Positions 1-9,276 are shown, counted from the stretch's first letter. The stretch is DNA of 49,492 bases from Rhizobium sp. CF122 (GCF_000282035.1 NZ_AKKA01000018.1:1-49492); one strand, 5' to 3'. Numbers and translations: made by a program. Notes: generated from the sequence alone by a model not told the origin.

Positions 1-32
1 CGGCGGACGTCCGCCCCTGCCGATGCCGTCGA

Positions 33-1298
33 TTACCAGTTCTCGCCCTTCAGCGTCGTCAGGTCGGCCTCGAGAAGCTCGAGGTTTTCTGCGGAGGTGC
101 CGTTGCCCGAAAGCGAGTTGTGAACGGCGGTCCAGAACTTCGAGGAGACCTCGTTGTACTTGACCTTGGCGGATGCCGACGGCCGCGGAACGGCGTTCTG
201 GAAGATCGGCTTCCAGTTCGGCATGAACGGCTGTGCGGCCGCGATGTCCTTGTCATCATAAAGCGCCACCAGCGTCGGCAGGTTGGAGAGTTCGATCGCG
301 CGCTGCTTCTGGCTTTCCTTGGAGGTCAGGAACTTGACGAGGGCAATCGCGGCGTCCTGGTTCTGCGAGTACTTGGAGACGGCAAGGTTCCAGCCGCCGA
401 GCGTCGAGGACGGCGTGTCGCCCTCCTTGGCAACCGGAAGCGTCGTCACATCGAACTTGCCCTTGACGGCGCTGTCTCCACCATTGCCGAGAGCGTAAGC
501 GTAGGGCCAGTTGCGCATGAAGACGGCATTGCCGGTCTGCCAGACGCCGCGGGACTCTTCTTCCTGGTAGGCCAGCACGCCGCCGGGCGAGATCGTTCCG
601 ACCCACCCCTTGGCGCGGTCAAGCGCTGCTGCTGCGTTTTCGTTGTTGATGGAGATCGTGCCATCGGCTTCGATGATCTGGCCGCCGCCCGACGATTTCA
701 CCCATTCGAGCGCGTTGCAGGTCAGGCCTTCATAGGCGTTGCCCTGGAAGACATAGCCCCACAGATCCTTCTGGCCGGCGGCGCGTTCCTTCTCCTGGAT
801 TTCCTTGGCGGTCGCCGCCATTTCGTCCCAGGTCTTCGGCGGCTGCTTGCCGTACTTGTCGAGCAGGTCCTTGCGGTAGAAGAGCGCCGGCGCATCGGTA
901 TAGAGCGGCATGGCGACGAGGCGACCGTTCACGGTCTGCGAGGCGATGATCGACGGGAAGAAATCCCCGACGACGTCCTTTGCCGCATCCTTCAGATCGA
1001 CGAACTGGTCGGCAAGCTGCGGCGCCCAGATGACGTCCGTCTGATAGACGTCGACGTCCTTGTTGCCGGCGGCGAGCCAGAGGCGATACTGCGAAAACTG
1101 TTCAGTGGACGACGACGGCATGGTCACGATGCTGACCTTGTTGCCGGTCGCCTTCTCGAAGGCATCGAGCTGCTTGCGGAACAGGTCGAGATTCTTGCCG
1201 GTCGAGCTTGCGGAAATGCTGATATCGGCCGCGAACGAGGGCTGTGCGATACCGATCAGCGCGGCCGCGACGGCGACCGCTGTGAAACGAAACGTCAT
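33..1298 (-). CDS. Sugar ABC transporter, periplasmic substrate-binding protein
   Basis: 421-aa extracytoplasmic solute-binding protein of the carbohydrate family 1 (MalE/ThuE/AglE-like). A signal peptide is visible (charged start, hydrophobic run to about residue 20, cleavage near PSFA-AD). The mature part has the usual pattern of this family: an early FEKATGNKV stretch, the DVDVYQTDVIW segment, and aromatic residues in AMPLYTDAPALFYRKDLL. The start is supported by GGGAGGAAG just upstream. It is divergent from a LacI regulator, with operator-like repeats between them. The permease and ATPase genes expected downstream would lie beyond the left edge. The neighbourhood resembles rhizobial trehalose/maltose or alpha-glucoside loci, but the sugar is an inference and no symbol is given. 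Confidence 0.9.
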   Translation of the reverse strand: MTFRFTAVAVAAALIGIAQPSFAADISISASSTGKNLDLFRKQLDAFEKATGNKVSIVTMPSSSTEQFSQYRLWLAAGNKDVDVYQTDVIWAPQLADQFVDLKDAAKDVVGDFFPSIIASQTVNGRLVAMPLYTDAPALFYRKDLLDKYGKQPPKTWDEMAATAKEIQEKERAAGQKDLWGYVFQGNAYEGLTCNALEWVKSSGGGQIIEADGTISINNENAAAALDRAKGWVGTISPGGVLAYQEEESRGVWQTGNAVFMRNWPYAYALGNGGDSAVKGKFDVTTLPVAKEGDTPSSTLGGWNLAVSKYSQNQDAAIALVKFLTSKESQKQRAIELSNLPTLVALYDDKDIAAAQPFMPNWKPIFQNAVPRPSASAKVKYNEVSSKFWTAVHNSLSGNGTSAENLELLEADLTTLKGENW

Positions 1299-1328
1299 AT
1301 CTTCCTCCCAAAAGAACCAAACATTGGA

Positions 1329-1350
1329 AAAATTGAAAACGGTTTGGCTG
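1329..1350 (+). promoter_or_regulatory. LacI-type operator candidate, copy 1
   Basis: Contains TTGAAAACGGTTTGG, with the A-rich half / CG / T-rich half core typical of LacI-family operators. The identical 22-bp sequence recurs at 1504-1525 in the same orientation. This copy lies about 30 bp upstream of the binding-protein start. Confidence 0.65.
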
Positions 1351-1503
1351 GAAAAAACTGTCAGAAGGTCGATATTGAGTCAAGCGGGTGCTCGGGTCAA
1401 AGTCGTACAACCGCGATCAAATATTGATAACAAAGCAAAATCATAGGGATGCCGCTGAATTCGGTTGTGGGAAAAGAGCAGGATCTCCGGCCGAGGAATA
1501 TCT

Positions 1504-1525
1504 AAAATTGAAAACGGTTTGGCTG
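1504..1525 (+). promoter_or_regulatory. LacI-type operator candidate, copy 2
   Basis: Exact 22-bp repeat of 1329-1350, 175 bp away. It lies upstream of the regulator start at 1612, where autoregulation would be expected. Its position also argues against a start for the regulator at 1465. Confidence 0.65.
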
Positions 1526-1611
1526 TTTGTATGCTGCTATGCTTAGGCCATAAGGGAAGACAGCATTTGCTGGCGCAGCCGGCTGGATCAGCACGAAAGA
1601 CGCAATGTCGC

Positions 1612-2637
1612 ATGAAGCTTAAAGAGTTCGCGAAACAGGTGGGATTGTCCCCCACAACAGTCAGTCGTGCCCTGAGTGGCTATCCCGAGGTGAGTGAGAC
1701 GACACGCGCGCGTGTTGCGGAAGCCGCGGTCAAGTTGGGTTACAGTCCGAACGTCAATGCTGTGCGGCTGAAGACCGGCCGGGCCGGGGCAATCGGCGTG
1801 GTGATGGGGCGTGCCGGCGAATTCCACTTCGCCGAGTTCATGGCCGGCATGGCGGAGCGACTGGTCGCGGATGAGACCGACATTCTCGTCATCCCGATGG
1901 CGGATCCGAATCATGAAGACGAGATGCAGCTCTACCGGCGACTCGTGGAGAGCCGGCGCGTCGATGCGATCATCGTCCACTCGCCCAAGCCCAACGATGA
2001 GCGCATTGCGCTGCTCCACGAACTCGGCATGCCGTTTCTTGTGCATGGCCGATCTGCCATCGACGTGCCGCATGCCTGGCTCGACATCGATAACGAAGGT
2101 GCGATCAAGCGGGCAACATCGCATTTGATCGATCTCGGTCATCGGCGCATTGCCATGATCAACGGGCGGCCGGGCGCGACCTATGCCCTTCATCGAGACA
2201 GTGGCTTCCGCAAGGCTCTCCAGAGCCACGGTATCGAGCCTGATCCGCAGCTGATGGCGAGTGGAAACTTCACCGACGAGCTTGGCTTCCGATTCGCACG
2301 CTCTTTCCTCGAACAGCCCAACCCGCCAACGGCCTTCGTTGCGGGATCAATGATGACGGCGCTCGGCGTTTATCGTGCGGCTCGGTCGCTGGGGCTTCAG
2401 ATTGGTCGGGATGTCTCGGTCATCGCGCATGACGATGTCTTTCCATATCTGACTGCAGACAACATGGTGCCGTCGCTTTCGGCAACGCGGTCGTCGATGC
2501 GTGCGGCGGGATCGCGATGTGCCGATCTTGTGCTGCAGCTGTTGTCAGGGCGGTCTCCGCTGGAGATCCACGAATTGTGGCCTGTCGAACTGATCCTGCG
2601 CGAATCGACGGGGCCGGCGAGGCAGTCCTTGTCCTGA
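1612..2637 (+). CDS. LacI-family transcriptional regulator
   Basis: 341 aa from the ATG at 1612. The N-terminal helix-turn-helix is plain (KEFAKQVGLSPTTVSRALSG, then NAVRLKTGRAGAIGVV as hinge), followed by a periplasmic-binding-protein-like sensor domain with the FLVHGRS, HRRIAMINGRPG and VIAHDD motifs. An in-frame upstream extension to 1465 is possible but would run through the operator repeat and would not begin with the canonical KLKEFA HTH, so 1612 is preferred even though its ribosome site is weak. The divergent arrangement with a sugar-binding protein suggests it represses that transporter until its sugar is bound. It is similar in kind to ThuR/AglR; the ligand is unknown. Confidence 0.9.
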   Translation: MKLKEFAKQVGLSPTTVSRALSGYPEVSETTRARVAEAAVKLGYSPNVNAVRLKTGRAGAIGVVMGRAGEFHFAEFMAGMAERLVADETDILVIPMADPNHEDEMQLYRRLVESRRVDAIIVHSPKPNDERIALLHELGMPFLVHGRSAIDVPHAWLDIDNEGAIKRATSHLIDLGHRRIAMINGRPGATYALHRDSGFRKALQSHGIEPDPQLMASGNFTDELGFRFARSFLEQPNPPTAFVAGSMMTALGVYRAARSLGLQIGRDVSVIAHDDVFPYLTADNMVPSLSATRSSMRAAGSRCADLVLQLLSGRSPLEIHELWPVELILRESTGPARQSLS

Positions 2638-2790
2638 TGTTAATATCCGGATGCTGCGTTTACGGAGCGGGCTGCAGGTACAATATCGCGCGTTTTTCCG
2701 AAACGCTGGAAAGATGATTTCTGCGTCAGCGGAATTTCGGTGCTTGGTTGATTGAGCGGACGGCGCCAAAACCGCATATTGACAACGGTT

Positions 2791-2893
2791 GCTCACGCAT
2801 GTCGGCCATCCTCCCGGTCGAGGAGCAACTGTTCCCTCTGGAGGTTCTTGACCTTCATACTCTAGCCACCGTGTAAAGCGGTGGCTTTTTTTT
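2791..2893 (+). ncRNA. Candidate trans-acting small RNA
   Basis: The gene-free stretch downstream of the LacI gene carries a short hairpin (CCTC 2810-2813 with GAGG 2820-2823, CCGGTC in the loop) and a pyrimidine stretch CCCTCT/GGAGG at 2834-2843. It ends in a perfect 7-bp terminator stem and eight Ts. C/U-rich segments able to pair with Shine-Dalgarno sequences are typical of alphaproteobacterial sRNAs. The 5' end is not defined; a TTGACA lies at 2779-2784 without a clear -10. It could instead be only the terminator of the LacI transcript. Confidence 0.45.
2865..2893 (+). terminator. Rho-independent terminator
   Basis: GCCACCG (2865-2871), 7-nt loop, CGGTGGC (2879-2885), then eight Ts (2886-2893). 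It works for the plus strand only, since there is no T tract on the other side. Confidence 0.85.
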
Positions 2894-2961
2894 GGCATTA
2901 GTTCGCAAGTGCCGCAGAGACAGATCGTAGACCAAGCGGTCTCCCGGCTATCGCAGAAATA

Positions 2962-3978
2962 CTAGTCGGCCAACGATTTGGTACCCTGTAACCTTAAGGC
3001 ATCTTCATCTGACTGGTAGTCGAAATGGTCTCTTGGATATGCTGCTAACTGTGGCAGGTATTCGCGCCAATTATTGCTGTCTACGGTGTTAACAAGCCAC
3101 CTTACCGTCGGTTCAACAGACTGGGCATAGGTCATCGCCGCTGTTGCCGCCGCTGAACAAATCATAGGGCTAGGGATTGACCAAGGGGTCGCGCCAAGCT
3201 CTGGAGGGTATGACGCCGTCTCAGGCAGACCAATTAGCTCTGCCTCCACGCCCATCACATTCATGATCGCGCGACCGATCTCTGAAACGGCAGGGCTATC
3301 CGCATCGGAGACGTTTGCAACGGCTGGCAATTTTCCGGCCATTGCTTTCAAAATCGCGTCAGCGATGGCGGAAACAGATGTGGTTTGGAAACGGCTAGGT
3401 CCCTGATACGCCAGCGGAATAACGGCTCTACCGTCCAACAACCTTTTCACGAACCACCATTCCCGTGCGTGCTTGCTTTGAGGTCCATGAATGGCGCAAG
3501 GACGCAGAATAGTAACCGGGCATGACGCGCCCGTTAGAAGCTTATTTTCCATCGCGACTTTGCGTGTCGAGTAGGTTTTAGAACCGGGGGCAACGGTTGG
3601 GCTTTGCTCATTAAGTGGTAACTCGAAAACTGGAAATCCGCATTCGAAGGCCTCATCGAGTGTTCGCCCATCGTTGTCGCAATAGACACTTGCACTTGAA
3701 ATCGCAACGATCCGTCCTGCCGCGCGGCCCGCCTGTATAAGGCACTCGGCGTCACGTTCGTCGAATCCAACGCACGAGAGCAGCAAATCGGTCCTGTCGC
3801 CAACAATTGCGGTCAGCTTTTGAGTATCACGCGCGTCAACTTCGACATGGTTGCAGTCGCGCATCAAAGCCGCATGAGAACGACTCAAAGCCGTGACGCG
3901 CCATCCTTCTCGGAGTAGGCTCTGTCCTACCGCTTGGCCAATCTGGCCCGTTCCGCCGACGATCACAGCTTGTCGCAT
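2962..3978 (-). CDS. NAD(P)-dependent epimerase/dehydratase family protein
   Basis: 338 aa if started at the methionine that directly precedes AVIVGGTGQIGQ. An upstream methionine at 4029 would add 17 residues of no recognisable character ahead of the nucleotide-binding strand. The N-terminal Rossmann glycine motif GGTGQIG and a later YSTRK (YxxxK-type) sequence mark an extended short-chain dehydrogenase/nucleotide-sugar-epimerase fold, and ISSASVY is the usual strand before the active site. The substrate is not recognisable. It stands alone, transcribed toward the LacI gene, with a base composition slightly less GC-rich than its neighbours. Confidence 0.8.
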   Translation of the reverse strand: MRQAVIVGGTGQIGQAVGQSLLREGWRVTALSRSHAALMRDCNHVEVDARDTQKLTAIVGDRTDLLLSCVGFDERDAECLIQAGRAAGRIVAISSASVYCDNDGRTLDEAFECGFPVFELPLNEQSPTVAPGSKTYSTRKVAMENKLLTGASCPVTILRPCAIHGPQSKHAREWWFVKRLLDGRAVIPLAYQGPSRFQTTSVSAIADAILKAMAGKLPAVANVSDADSPAVSEIGRAIMNVMGVEAELIGLPETASYPPELGATPWSIPSPMICSAAATAAMTYAQSVEPTVRWLVNTVDSNNWREYLPQLAAYPRDHFDYQSDEDALRLQGTKSLAD

Positions 3979-4202
3979 TGGATTCACCAGAGCTCGCAAC
4001 ATCACCAACTTAGAGACAGGTGGCTCCACTACAAACTAAAATCACGACGTCGCCACATTGCCGCAAAAGGTAGTATGACCAGCTGACTTTTCCGCTCCGT
4101 AAGTAACCGCAGTCGGCGCAATGGCCGCCGTCAGCCTCGCAAGATGGCCGGTGGCATTTGATTGTTCCGTATTTTGTGCCCATCGCCCTGCCGAAGCACC
4201 TC

Positions 4203-4227
4203 GGAACATTCGCTTGTGGCTCCCGTT
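4203..4227 (+). promoter_or_regulatory. EcfG/RpoE2-type promoter
   Basis: GGAAC (4203-4207), 16-bp spacer, CGTT (4224-4227). This matches the general-stress sigma consensus of alphaproteobacteria (GGAAC-N16/17-cGTT). It lies 33 bp upstream of the ATG at 4260. Confidence 0.75.
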
Positions 4228-4235
4228 TTCCCTGA

Positions 4236-4616
<381 letters not shown>

Positions 4617-4705
4617 GAGGGCAAGGAAAAGATCGTTTCATCTGCTGTGCTGCGGTTCCAGGGTTGCCATCGACGCAAAAAAGAGCGCCGGAGCCGCGGG
4701 GTCCC

Positions 4706-4730
4706 GGAACTTTTTCGCCTCCAATCTGTT
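4706..4730 (+). promoter_or_regulatory. EcfG/RpoE2-type promoter for the ku-ligD unit
   Basis: GGAAC (4706-4710), 16-bp spacer, TGTT (4727-4730). One base off the usual CGTT but with the invariant TT. It lies 36 bp upstream of the preferred GTG of the first gene in the unit. Confidence 0.6.
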
Positions 4731-4765
4731 GAATCCTCTCGTTGCAAACGCGGGCGGGTGATCAC

Positions 4766-5035
4766 GTGCCTCACATCCGAAAGATCGATCGCAAGAGCGG
4801 GCAGATAGATGCCCGAGACCGGCTGATTATTGCGCTCTACGCGCAGCTCAAGGCCGAACGCCAGACCCGCGAAACTCTTGAATGGGTGATCCGCAACGGA
4901 GGACTGTCGAAGGATGTGCTCGAAGCTATCGCTGCCGACCCGGTTCCGGTGGTGACGAGCGACGACGTCGCATCCGTTGAGAAGATCATAGCCTTGGACG
5001 AAAGGCGCCGGCGTAAACTGCAGAACGACAACTGA
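4766..5035 (+). CDS. Small hypothetical protein ahead of ku
   Basis: 89 aa if started at GTG 4766; a TTG at 4742 would add eight residues. The sequence is strongly charged and helical, with ARDRLIIALYAQLKAERQTRETLEWVIRN forming a likely amphipathic helix and a basic ERRRRKLQ tail. It ends 9 bp before the ku ATG, so the two are probably co-transcribed and this protein may act with Ku and LigD. I do not recognise its family. The start codon is uncertain. Confidence 0.6.
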   Translation: MPHIRKIDRKSGQIDARDRLIIALYAQLKAERQTRETLEWVIRNGGLSKDVLEAIAADPVPVVTSDDVASVEKIIALDERRRRKLQNDN

Positions 5036-5044
5036 GGGAATGTC

Positions 5045-5872
5045 ATGGCAGCTCGGGCAAGCTGGAAAGGCCATCTGAAGGTCGGGGACCTCGTGTGCGG
5101 CGTGGGACTATATACCGCCGTCTCCACATCGGACCGCATCTCATTCAACATCATCAACCGCAAGACCGGTCATCGCGTAGAGCGGCAGTTCGTCGACAGC
5201 GAGACCGGCAAGGCCGTTGAACGCGATGATCAGGTCAAGGGATACCAGCTGGACAACGGCGAATACATCGTGATCGAGGGCGATGAGATTGCCGGCGTCA
5301 TGCCGGAGAGCGACAAAGTGCTGAACGTCCAGAACTTCGTGCCCTACAACGAAATCAACAAGCTCTATTTCGATAAGCCCTACTATCTGGCTCCGGCGGG
5401 CGAAGATGACGAGGAGGCGCTCGGGCTGATCGCTCGGGCGATGCGCGATCAGAAGGTTGCGGCGATCGCAGAGGCGGTGCTTTTCCGCCGCAACCGCACG
5501 GTCCTGATCCGGCCGCAGGACGACCATGTCGTCGCGACGACGTTGAGCTTCGACTACGAGGTCCGCAAGCCGGATGCGGTCTTCAAGGATATTCCGGAGA
5601 TGAAGTTCGATGAGGAAATGCTCGAACTAGCCGGCCATATCATCGGCACGAAAAAGGGCGCCTTCAATCCACAGGAGTATGACGATCGCTACGAGATGGC
5701 GCTTTCGGAGCTGGTGAAGGCGAAAATCGAGGGCAGGGAGCTGCCGAAAGCGAAGCCAAAGCCTCAGGGCAAGGTCATCGATCTCATGGATGCCCTGCGT
5801 CAGAGCGCCAAGCTGAGTGCTAAGCCACGGGCCGGCAAGCGCGCCGCTAGCGGGCAGACGAAGGCGAGCTAA
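5045..5872 (+). CDS. ku: Ku protein, non-homologous end joining
   Basis: 275 aa, the usual length of bacterial Ku. Begins ARASWKGHLKVGDLVCGVGLYTA, the conserved opening strand of the Ku core (SWKGxLxxGLVxxPVxLY-like). It continues through the beta-barrel ring (FNIINRKTGHRVERQFVD, NFVPYNEINKLYFDKPYYL, AVLFRRNRTVLIRPQ). The Lys/Arg/Ala-rich tail after residue 240 is the flexible C-terminus that contacts DNA and LigD. It binds DNA double-strand ends as a dimer and recruits LigD. It ends 2 bp before ligD, so the two form one unit. A second, diverged Ku is encoded on the opposite strand at 8410-9219. Confidence 0.96.
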   Translation: MAARASWKGHLKVGDLVCGVGLYTAVSTSDRISFNIINRKTGHRVERQFVDSETGKAVERDDQVKGYQLDNGEYIVIEGDEIAGVMPESDKVLNVQNFVPYNEINKLYFDKPYYLAPAGEDDEEALGLIARAMRDQKVAAIAEAVLFRRNRTVLIRPQDDHVVATTLSFDYEVRKPDAVFKDIPEMKFDEEMLELAGHIIGTKKGAFNPQEYDDRYEMALSELVKAKIEGRELPKAKPKPQGKVIDLMDALRQSAKLSAKPRAGKRAASGQTKAS

Positions 5873-5874
5873 CC

Positions 5875-8388
5875 ATGGCTCTGGAGGCCTATCAGGCAAA
5901 ACGCAATTTCCAGGTAACGCCTGAGCCGCGGGGGAGCCGGCGTGGCGGCAAGTCTCCAGTACCAGCAGCGCTCAGCTTCGTCGTTCAGAAACACGATGCG
6001 ACGAGACTTCACTATGACTTCCGGCTTGAGCTCGATGGCGTGCTGAAGAGCTGGGCCGTCACTCGCGGGCCAAGCCTCAATCCTGATGAAAAGCGGCTTG
6101 CCGTTCACGTCGAGGACCATCCGCTGGACTATGGCGACTTCGAAGGCATCATCCCGAAGGGGCAATATGGTGGCGGCACGGTGCTCGTTTGGGATCGGGG
6201 CACCTGGACGCCGAATGGCGATCCGCACAAGGGCTACAAAAAGGGCCACATGGAGTTCGACCTCGACGGAGAGAAGCTTTGCGGTCGCTGGCACCTCGTG
6301 CGCATGCACGGCAAACCGGGTGAACGGCAGGAAAACTGGTTGCTCATCAAGGCAGAAGACGCCGAGGCTCGCCACAAAGGCGACATTCTCAAACAGCGGC
6401 CGGAATCGGTGAAAAGCGGCCGCAAGATCGACGAGGTGGCCAAGCACCCTGACGCCACCTGGAACTCCCGACCCAAGGGCACATCAAAGCCGGCCTCTGT
6501 GAAGCCTGTAGCGGCCCGGGCGAAGCCGAAACGACATGAGTGGCCGAAGGGCGCCGAAAAGGCCCCGATGCCTGCCTTTGTCGAGCCCGAGCTTGCCAAG
6601 CTCAAGGCCAAACCACCGTCGGGCGAAGAGTGGATCCACGAAATCAAGTTCGACGGATACCGGCTGCAGGTGCGGCTTGACAACGGCAAGGCCGTGCTTT
6701 CGACGCGCAGTGGGCTCGACTGGACCGAAAAGTTCGGCCAGGAGATCGTTGACGCCTTCGCGGCACTGCCGGCCAAGTCGGCGATCATGGACGGAGAGAT
6801 CGTCGTCGAGCGGGAAAGCGGCGCCTCCGACTTTTCGGCCCTCCAGAACGATCTCAGCGAAGGGCGTCACGATCGGTTCGTCTTTTACGCCTTTGATCTG
6901 CTCTATCTCGACGGATACGACCTGCAGCAAGCGCCGCTCACCAGCCGTAAGGAGTTGCTGCAGGGGCTGCTGGCAGATGCTGACGGAGGGCTGCGCTACA
7001 GCGAGCATTTCGCCGAGAAGGGTGCCGTGGTGCTGGAGCATGCCCGCCAGCTCGGTCTCGAGGGCATTATTTCGAAAATGGCCGACAGCGAATATGTGTC
7101 CGGGCGCACCGGCGACTGGGTCAAATCGAAGTGCCTGCAGAGGCAGGAATTCGTAGTCGGCGGCTATGTGCCTTCGACCTCGATGAAGAATGCGATCGGC
7201 TCATTGGCGATGGGCGTCTACCGCAATGGCAAGCTGGAGCATGTGGGCCGGGTCGGAACAGGTTTCAGCGTCAATGTCGCGCACGAGCTCTATGAGACGC
7301 TGTCGGCGATGGAACAGAGAGAGAGTTCGTTCGACGATGAGCTCACCGCAGAGGAACGACGCGGGCTTGTTTATGTCACTCCGAAGCTTGTTGCCGAGGT
7401 CGAGTTTCAGGCATGGTCGGCGGACCACAATTTGCGGCACGCCGCGTTTCGTGGGTTAAGGGAAGACAAGGCGCCAGAGGATGTGATGCCCGAAGCAACA
7501 AATACAACTGCTCAGGAACTGCCTCAGTCCAAGGTCACGCTCACGCACCCGGATCGCATCTATTGGCCGGAGGAGGGCATCACAAAACAAGGGCTGGCCA
7601 GTTATTATGCGCGGGTGTGGCGCTTCATCGAACCCTACGTGACCAAGCGGCCGTTGGCGCTGCTGCGTTGTCCTGATGGTATCGGCGGGCAGCGGTTTTT
7701 CCAAAAGCATGCCTGGAAGGGCATGAATTCAAGCATCGAACAGATCACCGATCCGAAGGACAGAGGCGGCGAGAAATTGCTGCGCATAGTGGACTTCGAC
7801 GGGATGATTGCGCTTGTCCAATCCGCCGTGCTGGAGATCCATCCCTGGGGTGCCACGACAGCCAGCTGGGAACGACCCGACATGATCACCATGGATCTCG
7901 ATCCGGCCGATGGTGTCAGCTGGACAGATGTGATCGCCGCCGCCAACGAGCTGAAGGAGCGTCTGGAAGCGGCCGGTCTCGCGGCCTTCGTCAAGACCTC
8001 CGGTGGCAAGGGACTGCATGTCGTGACGCCGCTGAAACCGAAGGCGAGCTGGGTTCAGGTCAAGGCCTTCGCCAAGGCACTCGCCGATGGCATGTCGAAA
8101 GATCAGCCGGACAAATATCTCGCGACCGCCACGAAGGCGAAGCGGACCGGCAAGATTTTCATCGACTACCTGCGCAATGGGCGCGGCAACACGGCAGTCG
8201 CCGCCTATTCGACGCGTGCGCGGCCGGGGGCTGCCGTCTCCATGCCGCTTGAGTGGAAAGAGTTGACCGAGGAAATAGGTCCGGCCTATTTCACGGTCGA
8301 CAACGCGCCCGCGCGTCTCGATACCTTGAGAAGCGATCCGTGGGTGGACTTCTTTGCTGCCGCCGTCCCGCTCGAGAGGCGAAAATAA
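5875..8388 (+). CDS. ligD: ATP-dependent DNA ligase LigD (PE-LIG-POL)
   Basis: 837 aa with three catalytic modules in the order phosphoesterase, ligase, polymerase. The PE module is residues ~25-190 (KHDATRLHYDFRLELDG, HVEDHPLDYGDFEG, metal-binding His/Asp). The ligase follows a basic linker, with the adenylated lysine K258 in EIKFDGYR and the nucleotidyltransferase motifs MDGEIV and EGIISK. The archaeo-eukaryotic-primase-type polymerase starts at about residue 550, with metal-binding Asp674 and Asp676 in MDLDPADG and later SGGKGLHV and FIDYLRN. All motifs look intact. It works with Ku to trim, fill and seal broken ends in non-dividing cells. It is convergent with the second ku, 21 bp apart. 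Confidence 0.97.
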   Translation: MALEAYQAKRNFQVTPEPRGSRRGGKSPVPAALSFVVQKHDATRLHYDFRLELDGVLKSWAVTRGPSLNPDEKRLAVHVEDHPLDYGDFEGIIPKGQYGGGTVLVWDRGTWTPNGDPHKGYKKGHMEFDLDGEKLCGRWHLVRMHGKPGERQENWLLIKAEDAEARHKGDILKQRPESVKSGRKIDEVAKHPDATWNSRPKGTSKPASVKPVAARAKPKRHEWPKGAEKAPMPAFVEPELAKLKAKPPSGEEWIHEIKFDGYRLQVRLDNGKAVLSTRSGLDWTEKFGQEIVDAFAALPAKSAIMDGEIVVERESGASDFSALQNDLSEGRHDRFVFYAFDLLYLDGYDLQQAPLTSRKELLQGLLADADGGLRYSEHFAEKGAVVLEHARQLGLEGIISKMADSEYVSGRTGDWVKSKCLQRQEFVVGGYVPSTSMKNAIGSLAMGVYRNGKLEHVGRVGTGFSVNVAHELYETLSAMEQRESSFDDELTAEERRGLVYVTPKLVAEVEFQAWSADHNLRHAAFRGLREDKAPEDVMPEATNTTAQELPQSKVTLTHPDRIYWPEEGITKQGLASYYARVWRFIEPYVTKRPLALLRCPDGIGGQRFFQKHAWKGMNSSIEQITDPKDRGGEKLLRIVDFDGMIALVQSAVLEIHPWGATTASWERPDMITMDLDPADGVSWTDVIAAANELKERLEAAGLAAFVKTSGGKGLHVVTPLKPKASWVQVKAFAKALADGMSKDQPDKYLATATKAKRTGKIFIDYLRNGRGNTAVAAYSTRARPGAAVSMPLEWKELTEEIGPAYFTVDNAPARLDTLRSDPWVDFFAAAVPLERRK

Positions 8389-8409
8389 CGGACTACTAGT
8401 TGCGATGTC

Positions 8410-9219
8410 TCAGTGAGATTTCGGACGGCCTGTTTCCTTGGCGAGGCTCTTTTTCAGAGCGTCCATGATATTGACGACGTTGCCCGTCGGCCTCGGTGCC
8501 GGCCGCTTGGCGGATGGCGGTGTGGCTTTGACGAGGCTTTTCTGCTTCGCCCGGATCATCGCCCTCAGCCGTTTCTGGATCGGATCCTGCACCATGGCAG
8601 GCTGCCAGTCCTCGGTCCGGTCCTTCACCAGCTTCTTCATCATGGAGAGCACGGTGTCATCCACTTTGCTGTGGCTGTCCAGTGTCGCTGCCGGCGGGCG
8701 AACCTCGTCGCCGAAATGTAGCGTCCAGAGGATGATGCCCTTGCCCTGCGGCTCAAGCAGAACTGCCCGCTCGCGCCGGTAGAGAACAAGTCGGGCGATA
8801 CCGACGACATCGTTTGCCTTCATCGACTCCCGGATCACGCAAAAAGCTTCGGTGCCGACCTTGTCCTCCGGGGTGAGAAAATGTGGTTTGTCGTACCAGA
8901 TCCAGTCGATCGAGCCGCGCGGCACGAAGGTATCGATGTCGATCGTCTTCGTGCTTTCCAGCCCGACTTCATCGAGCTCCTTGTCCTCCAGAATGACATA
9001 GTCGTCTTCGCCGCGTGGATATCCCCGGGCTTGATCCTTATCGGCAATCGGCTTGTGGGTGACACTGTCGACGTAGCGGCTTTCGACGCGGTTCTTCGTC
9101 TTTCGGTTCAGGACATGAAATCGAAGCTGGTTGCTGTCTGTCGTCGCCGGTGTCAGCGACACCGCTGCGGTAACGAGTGACAGTTTGAGATAGCCCTTCC
9201 AATAGGTCTGACGTGCCAT
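8410..9219 (-). CDS. ku: Ku protein, second paralog
   Basis: 269 aa from the ATG at 9219, chosen because RQTYWKGYLKLSLVTAAVSL is the canonical Ku opening and AGGGCG lies just upstream; a longer frame to 9309 adds 30 residues unlike any Ku. It shares the core elements FHVLNRKTKNRVESRYVD, VPRGSIDWIWYDKPHFL and RLVLYRRERAVLLEP with the first Ku, but clearly differs in sequence, so this is not a recent duplication. Rhizobia carry several Ku proteins, some acting as heterodimers; whether this one pairs with the Ku at 5045 is inference. It has a separate EcfG-type promoter at 9277-9302, which lies inside the rejected upstream extension and supports the shorter start. Confidence 0.95.
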   Translation of the reverse strand: MARQTYWKGYLKLSLVTAAVSLTPATTDSNQLRFHVLNRKTKNRVESRYVDSVTHKPIADKDQARGYPRGEDDYVILEDKELDEVGLESTKTIDIDTFVPRGSIDWIWYDKPHFLTPEDKVGTEAFCVIRESMKANDVVGIARLVLYRRERAVLLEPQGKGIILWTLHFGDEVRPPAATLDSHSKVDDTVLSMMKKLVKDRTEDWQPAMVQDPIQKRLRAMIRAKQKSLVKATPPSAKRPAPRPTGNVVNIMDALKKSLAKETGRPKSH

Positions 9220-9276
9220 TTGCGCCCTGGCGCCCTGGCGCCATCTCCCGTGGCCGCATTCGCGGCAATTCCTCAT

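Noticed and set aside
120..1427. Long open frames antisense to clear genes (also at 12066-13319, 15403-16428, 29079-30464)
   Set aside because: They are shadows of GC-rich codon use opposite the binding-protein, RND and LIV genes: no ribosome sites, no family features, and Arg/Gly/His-rich composition.
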